From: Bacteroidia bacterium
GTDB taxonomy: Bacteria; Bacteroidota; Bacteroidia; J057
Length of the DNA stretch: 64,000 bases
NCBI GenBank assembly: GCA_041391665.1
Contig: JAWKNO010000001.1
Location: 2,232,001-2,296,000 of the forward strand
Direction: 5' to 3'
How positions within the stretch are numbered: the first letter of the stretch is position 1; each line of letters opens with the position of its first letter. The notes beneath the pieces were generated by a model that ran no database searches, was not told the DNA's origin, and worked only from the letters and a program-made list of their open reading frames with translations. The translations under genes and the position numbers were made by a program. Shown here one piece after another: positions 8,880 to 17,315 of the stretch.

Positions 8880-11800
8880 TTAGTTGTCTTTTTTCACAGT
8901 AAGTCTTCTTGTATTATCATCAGGTTTGCGGTCAATGAGTTTGTTGTAGGGGTCAAATCCTACTTTTGTAGGTTTTTCGTCCACCCAAACAATCAATGTA
9001 TCCACTGACTGAGTGATTTTTTGCTTTTCAAAGTAGAGTGTTTTTTCCTCCCATTTCCCGTCAACTTTCTCTCTCGCAAAAACACCCACATCAATATAGT
9101 CATTTAAGGGAATTTCAGTCTCTTCGCCTTTCCCATTGTCCCGGATTTTTTTCGCTTCTATGGCTATAGAGACTTTGTACCGACCGTTTTCTTCAGCGTA
9201 GGTAGCATCTTTTACCTGGTTGTCAAACAAGGTAATAGTTTCAAACATATCGGTTAGCACATATTTCAGCGAGTCGGGCGTAACGGCCTCCACATATTGT
9301 TTCCATTCCTTTGTAGTCGTATAAGGCGGATTCTGGAACTTCACTTTAGATACATAGCGTTTCATCGCAGCATTGAGTGAATCTTCTCCTATATAATCTT
9401 TCAGAGCATACATGATGACGCTGCCTTTGTTGTAATGAATATACAACTGGTTTTCTGAAAGCAATGCCGGTAGCTCTTCTTTTCGCTCGGAGGTACGGTT
9501 CCGGAGATAACTTTCCATTTCGTACTTCAGATATTTCTGAATATTCTCCTGGCCAAATTCTTTCTCCATCACCATGATTGCAGAGTATTGAGACATCGTT
9601 TCAGACAAAAACTGGAATCCCTGCACGGCACCTCCGATTACCTGGTGGGCCCACCACTGATGCCCCAGCTCATGCGCCGTAATATAAAACGGATAGTCCA
9701 CATCGTCTTCATCCACATCTGCAATAAAACCTATCGCCTCAGAGTAGGGGATGGTATTGGCAAATGACTGAGCAAACCCTGCATATCGGGGAAACTCCAG
9801 AATCCGAACCTGCCGGTGCTGGTAGGGGCCAAAGTTTTCGGTATAGTAAGCCAGCGATTTTTTCATCGCATCCATCATCCGGTCCAGGTTATAGTCGTGG
9901 GGTTTATGATAATAGATTTCCAGATTGATCTCCCGGCCATCGGGCGCCTGCCATACATCGCGTTTGACTTCGTAGCGGGCTGAAACGATGCTGTAAAAAT
10001 TGACCATCTTCGAATCCATTTTGTAATGGAAATAGCGTCTGCCATTTTCCTCCCATTCCTTTTGAAGATAACCGGGAACAACAGCAATCTGGTCAGGATC
10101 GGTACTCACGGTCGCCTCAAAGTCAATCCAGTCAGCATCCTGTGCAATGAGTGTATAATTGATGGCAACCGTATCGTCAATCGAAGGGAATCTCGCTCTT
10201 TCCCCCAGGCCATATTTTTCACGAATTTCTGTATCTCCCAACTCAAAGTTTCGGTTGTACCCGATGGAAGGAAAATACCCGTGGTTGAAGAAGGTGCCGT
10301 TGTAAACCAGGCTGGTATTGGAACCAGAATTGGGGAAGCCGTTGATTTCGTATTTTTGCTCAAAATCCATAATCAGGGAATCTCCGGGCAACAACGGATT
10401 CTGCAATTTGTAGATGCGATAACCAAAATCCTCATCAATCAAGGCCTCTTCAAAAGGACGATTGAAAACTAGTTTGGAATACTCCTGATCACTGTCAATA
10501 TTGAGGTGAAGAGAGTCAATCGCTACTTTTGTTTTGTTGATCAGCACATAACTTCCCGAGGCGTTAAAAGCTCTTTTTTTCGGGAAAAGATCAATATTGA
10601 GTTTGATGGCAGTGATTTTGGGTTGGGGAATGCCGTCGTATTTTTTGTACTTTTTCTCAAAATCGGCCAGCGATTTTTCCCGCTCTTCGGAGTTGGTAAA
10701 CTCGTTCAGCACATTGGTATTGTAGTAGATATAGCTTCCCATGCCGATGAATATCGCAAGACCCAAAGCTAGCGTAGCCAATGAACCTCCGGTAAAGTTT
10801 TGCCGGAGAAGGTTTATCCGTGCCTTCATACTGGATTCTGTACCGCGCTGCCAAAGCAGATTCGTCAGTAATCCCAGCACGATAAAAAATCCACCCCAAT
10901 AGAGTTTGAAGGCAAAATAGGGCCACGTAAAATGGCCGTAGCCGTTCATATCTGAATAGGCAAGCCCGGGGTCGGAATACATTTGCAGCATATTGTGCTC
11001 GATATTGAGCAACCCGAGGCCGAGGGAGTTAAACATATACACCAGCACCACCACAAAAAATCCCACATACTTGTTGTTGACCAGGGTCTGGATAAAAAAT
11101 GCGAGAACGGTGATATATACATAGTCAATAAACCGGTAACCAAATAGCGTCTTCAGGTATAGCCCGATCTCAAAGCGGAAATACTGCTGTACGGCCTGAA
11201 TAATTACCCCCGCAACCATAATTACGGTCAGCAGCAGGAGGACAATTCCGAGCATAGAGAGCAGTTTTGATATAAAACTCAGCCAGTTGGGTACCGGCAG
11301 GGCATCGTACAATTCATTCATGCTCACTCCTCTTTCCTTCCAGATCAATTCGCCCGAATAGAAGATAATGATGGCGACCATAAACAGGTGGAAGTTGGAA
11401 TTGAGCAGATTGAGTATCTGATAAGTAACCGGCAATGTCGCGGTGCCAAAAACCTGCCCGGAAACGGTTCCTGCAAACGCCGCGGAGACCACCATCATCA
11501 GCACACCGATACTTGCGATAGCGATAAATATGGGGCTGATGAGTATTCCCCGGAACTCACGTTTTGCCAGCAGCCAGAGTTGTGAAAGGTAGCGGTTTAG
11601 TCCAAACTCCTGGGTAACAGGTGGCAATTCGACCGCTTCGATGGGCTCAATGATTTCGGTTTCTGTGGCAATGATTTGCGGTGCTGGAGAAGGCGTTGCC
11701 GATTTTTTCTTTCCTGTGTCAAATGCCTGGGTAAATGGGAATTTGAGATAGGTGATGACTCCCAGTCCGGCTGTTACGCTCATCCATAACAGGAGGTTGA

Positions 11801-12545
11801 GGCCTGTTTTGGCGGTAAGTGGCAGCAAAAGGCTATTTTTTTCTACCACTGTCCAGTATTCGGTTTCTTTGAGGAAAGCTACGCCCGTCGATGGGTCGAG
11901 AACAGAAGCCATGAGGTCATTGTCGAGCTGGTTGGAGAGGTTGGATGCGAAAGAAAACAGCACCAGAATAATCACAGCATTGAGATAGATCAGCAACTGA
12001 TTGCGAGTCAGGGCGACGGAGCCAAAGAAAATCGTTCCACTAAAAAGCGTATAGGGAATAATGGACATCAGGTAGGGGTTGAAATAATTCATAAACCTGA
12101 AGGGTCCGATTTTGGAAGCCTCCACATAGGGCATAAGTGTGGAGATGTAAAAACCAATTCCCATCATAAACATGGCGGCGATGGCAAAAACCATGGAACC
12201 CGCATATCTGCCACCGAGGTAGTCTAGTTTGGTAATGGGTTTGGTAAAAAACAGTGGATGCGCATCGTATTCAAAGTCGCGGTAAATGGGTACGCCCATA
12301 AAAGCAGCAATCACAAACGTGCCAAACAACTGCCCGAAGGAAATCATATATTGATGCAGGTTGTAAGGCGAATTGGCAAAATTTTTCCCGCCGCCTGTGA
12401 GAGAGTTGGCGACAGAAAGTTCCAATCCTCCGGCCATGAGGCTTCCCAGGCCCCAGCCCAGGAGCAGCATAATAGCGAAATAGACATAAGTTGCCGGTCT
12501 TTTGAGCCGGTACTTCAGTTCAAAGAGGAATATATATTTAAACAT
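8880..12545 (-). CDS. ABC-2 type permease fused to an M1-family aminopeptidase
   Basis: A 1221-residue fusion. Residues 1-270 and about 330-610 are two blocks of hydrophobic helices resembling ABC-2 permease halves, joined by a Pro/Glu-rich cytosolic linker (about 278-320). The remainder, from about 640, is an M1 metallopeptidase domain with the zinc motif HELGHQWWAH (about 957) and the downstream Glu in FLSETMSQYSA, i.e. HExxH-x18-E. The peptidase would face the periplasm. Such permease-peptidase fusions are known in Bacteroidota. The upstream gene encodes the matching ATPase (35 bp gap), so the complex probably moves or processes a peptide or protein. The substrate is unknown. The usual GxMEN exopeptidase motif is not obvious; the corresponding stretch reads PRYAGFAQSFANT, so specificity may differ. 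Confidence 0.9.
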   Translation of the reverse strand: MFKYIFLFELKYRLKRPATYVYFAIMLLLGWGLGSLMAGGLELSVANSLTGGGKNFANSPYNLHQYMISFGQLFGTFVIAAFMGVPIYRDFEYDAHPLFFTKPITKLDYLGGRYAGSMVFAIAAMFMMGIGFYISTLMPYVEASKIGPFRFMNYFNPYLMSIIPYTLFSGTIFFGSVALTRNQLLIYLNAVIILVLFSFASNLSNQLDNDLMASVLDPSTGVAFLKETEYWTVVEKNSLLLPLTAKTGLNLLLWMSVTAGLGVITYLKFPFTQAFDTGKKKSATPSPAPQIIATETEIIEPIEAVELPPVTQEFGLNRYLSQLWLLAKREFRGILISPIFIAIASIGVLMMVVSAAFAGTVSGQVFGTATLPVTYQILNLLNSNFHLFMVAIIIFYSGELIWKERGVSMNELYDALPVPNWLSFISKLLSMLGIVLLLLTVIMVAGVIIQAVQQYFRFEIGLYLKTLFGYRFIDYVYITVLAFFIQTLVNNKYVGFFVVVLVYMFNSLGLGLLNIEHNMLQMYSDPGLAYSDMNGYGHFTWPYFAFKLYWGGFFIVLGLLTNLLWQRGTESSMKARINLLRQNFTGGSLATLALGLAIFIGMGSYIYYNTNVLNEFTNSEEREKSLADFEKKYKKYDGIPQPKITAIKLNIDLFPKKRAFNASGSYVLINKTKVAIDSLHLNIDSDQEYSKLVFNRPFEEALIDEDFGYRIYKLQNPLLPGDSLIMDFEQKYEINGFPNSGSNTSLVYNGTFFNHGYFPSIGYNRNFELGDTEIREKYGLGERARFPSIDDTVAINYTLIAQDADWIDFEATVSTDPDQIAVVPGYLQKEWEENGRRYFHYKMDSKMVNFYSIVSARYEVKRDVWQAPDGREINLEIYYHKPHDYNLDRMMDAMKKSLAYYTENFGPYQHRQVRILEFPRYAGFAQSFANTIPYSEAIGFIADVDEDDVDYPFYITAHELGHQWWAHQVIGGAVQGFQFLSETMSQYSAIMVMEKEFGQENIQKYLKYEMESYLRNRTSERKEELPALLSENQLYIHYNKGSVIMYALKDYIGEDSLNAAMKRYVSKVKFQNPPYTTTKEWKQYVEAVTPDSLKYVLTDMFETITLFDNQVKDATYAEENGRYKVSIAIEAKKIRDNGKGEETEIPLNDYIDVGVFAREKVDGKWEEKTLYFEKQKITQSVDTLIVWVDEKPTKVGFDPYNKLIDRKPDDNTRRLTVKKDN

Positions 12546-12580
12546 AGGATTTTTCCAGGTTGAAATGGAGGATGAAATGA

Positions 12581-13477
12581 CTATCCGGCAATCGCGTTAG
12601 GCAGTGCATCTCCGGTTTTGATATGGAGGAAATACACATCTTCCAGATCTGGAGCAACACTTTCAAAATCAGCACCCGGATTCGATTCGGAGAAAACCCG
12701 TACCCGGAGTTTTCCGGCTGCGTGGCGGGTGGAGATGACTTTATATTTTTCAGAAATTGCCGTTAGCATTTCAGGTTCGGCAACGGTCTGCCATACCTTT
12801 CCTTTGATTTTTGCGATGAGGTCGGCGGGCACACCAGCCAGTACCACTTCTCCTTTGAAGATAATGGCCATATTGCGGCAGAGGTCGCTTACGTCTTCCA
12901 CGATGTGAGTGGATAGGATGACGATGATATTTTCACCGATTTCGCTGAGCAGGTTGTGGAAGCGGTGGCGTTCGGCGGGGTCGAGCCCTGCGGTAGGCTC
13001 ATCCACGATGATGAGTTTGGGGTTGCCGAGGAGAGCCTGGGCGATGCCGAAGCGCTGTTTCATCCCGCCCGAAAATTTGCCCAGCATCTTTTTGCGGTCG
13101 TTGTAGAGGTTGGTCTGGTGGAGGAGGGCTTCGACGATGGATTTCCGTTCGCGGGAATTGTGAATGCCTTTGAGGGTAGCGAAGTGGTCGAGCATTTCTT
13201 CCGCTGACACGCGGGGATAGATACCAAAAGACTGAGGGAGATACCCGAGCACTTTGCGGACTTCCTTTTTATCGTTGAGGAGATCGAGGTCGTCGAGGAA
13301 AGCCGAGCCGCTGTCTGCCTCCTGAAGCGTAGCGAGCGTACGCATGAGGGTGGACTTTCCTGCGCCGTTGGGACCAAGCAGGCCAAACATGCCGGTAGAT
13401 ATTTCGAGGCTTACCCCTTTGAGTGCCTGGGTGCCGTTGGGGTAGGTTTTGGTGAGACCGTTGATTTCGAGTTGCAT
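12581..13477 (-). CDS. ABC transporter ATP-binding protein
   Basis: Nucleotide-binding subunit of 298 residues. Walker A is GLLGPNGAGKSTLMRT (33-47), Q-loop region GYLPQSFG (about 94-101), signature FSGGMKQRFGIAQAL (about 139), Walker B LIIVDEPTAGLDP (about 157-169) and switch His in ILSTHIVED. The C-terminal ~70 residues after about 220 are an accessory domain. It is the first gene of an operon with the permease/M1 peptidase fusion and DUF4199 gene, and should power that exporter from the cytosolic face of the inner membrane. Confidence 0.95.
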   Translation of the reverse strand: MQLEINGLTKTYPNGTQALKGVSLEISTGMFGLLGPNGAGKSTLMRTLATLQEADSGSAFLDDLDLLNDKKEVRKVLGYLPQSFGIYPRVSAEEMLDHFATLKGIHNSRERKSIVEALLHQTNLYNDRKKMLGKFSGGMKQRFGIAQALLGNPKLIIVDEPTAGLDPAERHRFHNLLSEIGENIIVILSTHIVEDVSDLCRNMAIIFKGEVVLAGVPADLIAKIKGKVWQTVAEPEMLTAISEKYKVISTRHAAGKLRVRVFSESNPGADFESVAPDLEDVYFLHIKTGDALPNAIAG

Positions 13478-13625
13478 GAGGAGAATCTTCTTTTGTCAGA
13501 TTAGTAGCGGCAAGGTAAAAAAAATTACGGTTACTCTACAGATGCAGGGATTTCTTCTGCGAATGGAGGGGTTGGGTCGGTGAAATGTATATTCGTAAAT
13601 TAGGTGTATAAATAATAATCCAAAC

Positions 13626-13802
13626 ATGAGAACAAATATTGTCATAAACCCTCAGCTAATGGAGGAAGCCATGAAAATCAGCGGATTGACTACTAAAAAA
13701 GCTGTGGTGGAAGAAGCCCTGAAATTATTTGTCCAGATGCAGCACCAAAAAGCATTGCTGAACCTGAGGGGAAAATTGAAGTGGGAAGGAGATCTTACAT
13801 AA
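13626..13802 (+). CDS. vapB: VapB-type antitoxin (58 aa), partner toxin deleted
   Basis: Short ORF of 58 codons. Residues 1-35 (MRTNIVINPQLMEEAMKISG, then TKKAVVEEALKLF) match the ribbon-helix-helix-like DNA-binding part of VapB antitoxins of the DUF2191 family, which autorepress vapBC. The C-terminal toxin-wrapping segment ends RGKLKWEGDLT, as in full-length VapB except that the last few residues (usually acidic/arginine) are replaced by T-stop. In an intact locus vapC would follow; here only the last codons of a VapC survive in the next frame (see the adjacent pseudogene). The antitoxin is therefore an orphan, perhaps still able to bind its own promoter or a related toxin elsewhere. Confidence 0.8.
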   Translation: MRTNIVINPQLMEEAMKISGLTTKKAVVEEALKLFVQMQHQKALLNLRGKLKWEGDLT

Positions 13803-13854
13803 CGACCGCGATTTTGATCCAATGGCGGATTATTTGGGTTTGAAGGTTTTTTAA
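13792..13854 (+). pseudogene. vapC: C-terminal remnant of a VapC PIN-domain toxin
   Basis: In the frame shifted +1 from vapB, the sequence reads ILHNDRDFDPMADYLGLKVF followed by TAA. This is the hallmark C-terminus of VapC PIN toxins: the acidic NDRDFD motif that holds an active-site Asp, then the final strand ending GLKV. The upstream ~110 codons of the toxin, including the N-terminal Asp and start codon, are absent. The remnant begins inside the last codons of vapB, so the junction looks like an internal deletion running from the 3' end of vapB to near the 3' end of vapC. It cannot encode a working toxin. Recognition rests on one motif in a short stretch, but position and orientation are exactly as expected. 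Confidence 0.75.
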
Positions 13855-14101
13855 TTTTTGATATTTAAATCAGCGATTCTGCCCGTGGCAGATTTAATCC
13901 TTAAGCTTTGCGTTGAGGCGCAGCCTGACCTCGGAGAGGTCTTATGTACCTATGGCATCTTCGTCTCCGATGGAGTCTACGATTTGTAGAAAGTGAGCGG
14001 ATCTTTTGATTTTTTCCCCTTTGCGTTGCGCCGATGGCGGGTCGAGAGAATAGGTTTCTCTCCCGAAGGGATCTTTTCGGCCTTCCCGGGGATCTGCGAC
14101 C
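13855..14101. other. Non-coding stretch with small dyads, left flank of an accessory patch
   Basis: No ORF is supported. Two compact inverted repeats stand out: GACCTC-GGA-GAGGTC at 13927-13941 and CTCC-GAT-GGAG at 13965-13975, with the string TTTGTAGAAAG shortly after. Similar short dyads near a TTTGTAGAA string occur, from memory, as dispersed intergenic repeats in some Bacteroidota; I see no second copy in this window, so that is only a suggestion. Confidence 0.35.
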
Positions 14102-14407
14102 TTACAGTCGGATCAATAACTCAAGCTGGCCGCCGAGGCCGACTTCAACAATTCGCTGAAGGGTTGAAAGCCGCACTTCTTTTAAGTTATTTTCGATTTT
14201 GGAAATATACCCTTTGTTAGTGCCACACCGTCGGGCAAGTTCCTCCTGCGTCAGGCCTTTTTCCCGACGGGCTTGTTGAATCAAAAAGCCAATTTTAAAA
14301 TTTTCATACCCCTGCTCAAACTTGTCGCGTTTGGCAGTTCCTTTTTCGCCGTATTGTTCGTCAATAAATTGGTCAAGGGTTTTTAACGAAGCCGATTTTT
14401 TCTGCAT
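14102..14407 (-). CDS. XRE-family helix-turn-helix regulator (HigA-like orphan)
   Basis: A 101-residue protein with a classical XRE/cro HTH at about 40-95: IGFLIQQARREKGLTQEELA, then RCGTNKGYISKIENN and a final helix. The first ~37 residues form a charged, helical N-terminus (LKTLDQFIDEQYGEKGTAKR). This layout is typical of HigA-type antitoxins that follow a RelE/HigB toxin. Here the toxin would be expected upstream on the minus strand (above 14407), but that space is only ~120 bp and holds no toxin ORF. It is therefore an orphan antitoxin or a free-standing regulator. Confidence 0.8.
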   Translation of the reverse strand: MQKKSASLKTLDQFIDEQYGEKGTAKRDKFEQGYENFKIGFLIQQARREKGLTQEELARRCGTNKGYISKIENNLKEVRLSTLQRIVEVGLGGQLELLIRL

Positions 14408-14531
14408 ATTTTTCTATTTTAATCCGAAAAATATCATTCCCCTGATGAAGTCTGCAAGGTAGATTTTATACAAAAAAAGAAAAGTTGTCCGAATAAGCAA
14501 CTTCCTTTGGGTGAATAGATTTTATAAACTT

Positions 14532-14572
14532 ATCCCGCCAAATTTAAAATTTATTTTTAAATTTGGCGGGAT
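14532..14572 (+). repeat. 18-bp hairpin overlapping the start codon of the COG1373 ATPase
   Basis: Perfect inverted repeat: ATCCCGCCAAATTTAAAA (14532-14549) and its complement TTTTAAATTTGGCGGGAT (14555-14572) around a 5-nt loop. The right arm ends in the first two bases of the ATG at 14571. In RNA the arm would bury the ribosome-binding region and start codon; in DNA it is a strong dyad. There is no U-tract, so it is not a plain terminator. Confidence 0.85.
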
Positions 14573-15734
14573 GGAGGTAATAAGCAGACATATTTCAATA
14601 GCTCTTCGCCAGCGACTGCTGGATTTTCCGGTTGTGGCGATCACCGGTCCACGCCAGGCGGGCAAAACCACCCTGGCCCGCACCCTGATGGCTGAAATGG
14701 GCAAACCGTCGGTTTATCTCGACCTCGAACTGCCCTCCGATCTGAATAAACTTACCAACGCTGAACTCTTTTTGCAGGAACACGAAGACAAACTCGTAGT
14801 CATAGACGAAGTGCAGAGGAAACCGGAACTATTTCCCCTTTTACGTGCCTTGGTTGATCAAAGAAGAGTGCCGGGGCGATTCCTGATACTGGGATCGGCT
14901 TCGCCGGAACTTCTTCGCCAAAGCTCAGAAACCCTTGCCGGGCGCATCTCCTATCTGGAATTGCACCCATTCAATATCCGGGAGCTTCCCCAACCAGATT
15001 TTCGCACACACTGGCTACGTGGTGGTTTCCCTCCTGCCTTGCTGGCTTCATCCGATAAATCTGCCTTTCAGTGGCTGGAAGATTTTAGCATTACATTTAT
15101 TGAGCGCGACCTCCCGCAGTTTGGTTTGAATGCTCCCTCTCAGACGCTGCAAAATCTGTTGCTTATGCTTACAGGTTTTCACGGCGGGATTCTCAACCAA
15201 AGTACCCTCGCCAATTCGCTGGGGCTTTCGGTGCCTACGGTCAAACGTTACCTCGAATATATCGAACGCGCGTACTTCATTCGTTTTTTACTGCCCTGGT
15301 ATGCCAATATCGGTAAGCGGTTGGTAAAATCTCCTAAAGTATATTTTCGGGATAGTGGCGTTTTGCATTATTTTGCCGGGATTTCGGACTTATCCCACCT
15401 TCTCGGTAATAAGATTGCAGGTGCTTCCTGGGAAGGATATGTGATACAACAGGTACTGGCCAATTTGCCATCAAGGGTGTTGCCCTTTTTCTACCGCACC
15501 AAAGATGGTTCAGAGCTGGATATGGTGCTTGTAAAAGGAAATCAGCCGTGGATCAGCCTGGAAATAAAATTTACCGACACCCCCTCTCTGAGTAAAGGAA
15601 ATCATATAGCTTTTGCCGATGTAGGTGCGCCACTCAATCTCATTATTACCCCAACTGGAGGAGATTACCCGCTGGCAGATAATATCCGTGTTTGTGACTT
15701 GGCGAGTATGTGGAAATATATCCATCATTCATAG
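14571..15734 (+). CDS. COG1373-type AAA ATPase with DUF4143 C-terminal domain
   Basis: A 387-residue protein of the AAA_14/DUF4143 family. Walker A is GPRQAGKTT (26-34) and Walker B LVVIDEVQ (75-82). A winged-helix-like segment is at about 200-240 (STLANSLGLSVPTVKRYLEYIE). The C-terminal part contains a PD-(D/E)xK-like pattern, SELDMVL followed by WISLEIK (about 325-350). The family is common and variable in bacteria, often near mobile or toxin-antitoxin genes, and its cellular role is not established. The frame is open 20 codons upstream, but those codons are just the translated hairpin; the ATG at 14571 begins the family homology. Both ends of the gene lie in inverted repeats (14532-14572 and 15730-15778). 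No partner gene. Confidence 0.9.
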   Translation: MEVISRHISIALRQRLLDFPVVAITGPRQAGKTTLARTLMAEMGKPSVYLDLELPSDLNKLTNAELFLQEHEDKLVVIDEVQRKPELFPLLRALVDQRRVPGRFLILGSASPELLRQSSETLAGRISYLELHPFNIRELPQPDFRTHWLRGGFPPALLASSDKSAFQWLEDFSITFIERDLPQFGLNAPSQTLQNLLLMLTGFHGGILNQSTLANSLGLSVPTVKRYLEYIERAYFIRFLLPWYANIGKRLVKSPKVYFRDSGVLHYFAGISDLSHLLGNKIAGASWEGYVIQQVLANLPSRVLPFFYRTKDGSELDMVLVKGNQPWISLEIKFTDTPSLSKGNHIAFADVGAPLNLIITPTGGDYPLADNIRVCDLASMWKYIHHS

Positions 15735-15778
15735 CGCGGGGTATCCATAGCGCGGGGTTTAGACCCCGCGCTATGGAT
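15730..15778 (+). repeat. Hairpin plus partial duplicate overlapping the ATPase stop codon
   Basis: A perfect 16-bp stem, ATCCATAGCGCGGGGT (15743-15758) and ACCCCGCGCTATGGAT (15763-15778), with loop TTAG. Just before it, CATAGCGCGGGGTA at 15730-15743 is a second copy of the left arm. The ATPase stop TAG (15732-15734) lies inside that extra copy. GC-rich and without a U-tract; it could block transcription read-through, or be a REP-like repeat or the edge of a mobile cassette. Confidence 0.85.
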
Positions 15779-15878
15779 GATGGATGTCAATGACAATAAT
15801 CACCTCCCCCGGTGACTCTCTGATAATCCGCCTGAAGTGAATCTGCCGTAGTTTTGGAGCATCATTAAGATCGCTACC

Positions 15879-17315
15879 ATGGCATTTGCACGCGTCCTCC
15901 GGGACAAAAAGAATCTGAAATTATTCTTTTCCATAATCCTCCCCCTGATTCTGCTGATCCTTCCCGCTTCTGCCTTCGGCATCGAAGGGCTGACGGTGAT
16001 TCAGCAACGTGTGATTGCGCTTTTTGCGCTGGCGGCATTGTTTTGGGTGCTGGAACCCATCCCCATCTTTGCTACCTCTATTCTCCTGATTACCCTCGAA
16101 CTGGTCATGATTTCCGACAGCAGTTTTCTTCCCTTCCGTGGGGAAGCGACCGCAGAGTTTGGAAATGCGATGTCCTACCACGAAATCATGGACACCTTCG
16201 CCTCGCCGGTGATCCTGCTGTTTCTGGGCGGATTTTTTCTCGCCGCTGCGGCTACCAAGTACCGCCTCGACCAGAATATTGCCGGGGTCTTGCTCCGCTA
16301 TTTTGGTGAAAAACCTCACTGGGTCCTGCTGGGACTGATGAGCATTACAGCGGTTTTCTCGATGTTTATGAGCAATACGGCCACTACGGCCATGATGCTG
16401 TCCATCCTCATTCCGGTGCTGAGTATTTTCCCTCCCAAAGATCCGGCTCGTACAGCCTTTGTGCTGGGAATTCCTGTTGCGGCCAACCTGGGGGGTATCG
16501 GCACCCCTATCGGCACCCCTGCCAATGCAATTGCGCTGAAGTTTCTGGCTTCCTCGCATATTTCCTTCGGCACCTGGATGGCGTTTGGTGTTCCTATTGT
16601 CATCCTGATGTTGCTCTTTGCCTGGCTACTGCTGGTACTTTTTTATCGCACCCCTACCCAACAGATCAGACTCAATATTCCGGTATCTTTTGTCAAAACC
16701 CCAAAAGCGGTTATTGTCTATGTGACCTTTTTACTTACGGTTTTCCTTTGGCTGACTGACTTTCTTCACGGCATGAATGCTTACGTGGTCGGACTGATTC
16801 CCGTAAGTATTTTTCTGGCTACGGGCATTATCAATAAAGAAGATCTGAAAGTCATCAGCTGGGATGTGCTGTGGCTGGTTTCGGGGGGGATTGCCCTTGG
16901 GCTGGCGCTGACAAAAACAGGGCTGGCGCAGGCTGTGATTGATAGTATTTCGCTCGATAGCATGTCTCCTGTGGCTATTTTTATGGCTGCCTGTCTGATG
17001 GGGATGTTGCTGGCAAATTTTATGTCTCACACCGCCACGGCCAACCTGATTCTTCCCCTTCTGGCAGGATTGGGCGCTTCGGTTGCGAGTCTCGCTTCGG
17101 TGGGAGGAACGGAACTGATCATTATCGGTACGACCATCAGTACCTCACTGGCGATGTCGCTGCCGATCAGTACGCCTCCCAACGCACTGGCGCATGCCAC
17201 CGGGCTGATTCAGACCAAAGACCTTGCAAGGGTAGGTATTTTGATAGGGATCACCGGGATCATAATTGTAGGGCTGACAATGTACATTCTTCACACCAGT
17301 CATTTTTTGTCATGA
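15879..17315 (+). CDS. DASS-family (SLC13-like) sodium/anion symporter
   Basis: Inner-membrane secondary transporter of 478 residues with about 11-12 hydrophobic helices. It has the two-fold DASS signature: SNTATTAMM at about 163 in the first half and SHTATANLILPLLAG at about 381 in the second, together with GTPANAIAL (about 212) and STPPNALAHATG near the C-terminus. Family members take up dicarboxylates, sulfate or phosphate with Na+; SNT-type motifs favour a carboxylate, but the ion cannot be read from sequence. Its stop overlaps the start of the following histidine kinase gene (ATGA), so transport and sensing are translationally coupled. Confidence 0.9.
   Translation: MAFARVLRDKKNLKLFFSIILPLILLILPASAFGIEGLTVIQQRVIALFALAALFWVLEPIPIFATSILLITLELVMISDSSFLPFRGEATAEFGNAMSYHEIMDTFASPVILLFLGGFFLAAAATKYRLDQNIAGVLLRYFGEKPHWVLLGLMSITAVFSMFMSNTATTAMMLSILIPVLSIFPPKDPARTAFVLGIPVAANLGGIGTPIGTPANAIALKFLASSHISFGTWMAFGVPIVILMLLFAWLLLVLFYRTPTQQIRLNIPVSFVKTPKAVIVYVTFLLTVFLWLTDFLHGMNAYVVGLIPVSIFLATGIINKEDLKVISWDVLWLVSGGIALGLALTKTGLAQAVIDSISLDSMSPVAIFMAACLMGMLLANFMSHTATANLILPLLAGLGASVASLASVGGTELIIIGTTISTSLAMSLPISTPPNALAHATGLIQTKDLARVGILIGITGIIIVGLTMYILHTSHFLS

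Noticed and set aside
14408..14531. Possible HigB toxin remnant upstream of the XRE gene (minus-strand frame reading LHQGNDIFRIKIEKYAEK)
   Set aside because: Only about 27 codons after a stop, with no convincing toxin motif. Unlike the VapC case, nothing diagnostic is visible.
15921..16559. 212-codon minus-strand ORF over the DASS gene
   Set aside because: Antisense to a clear, motif-rich transporter gene; composition is His/Gln/Arg-rich with no recognisable domain.
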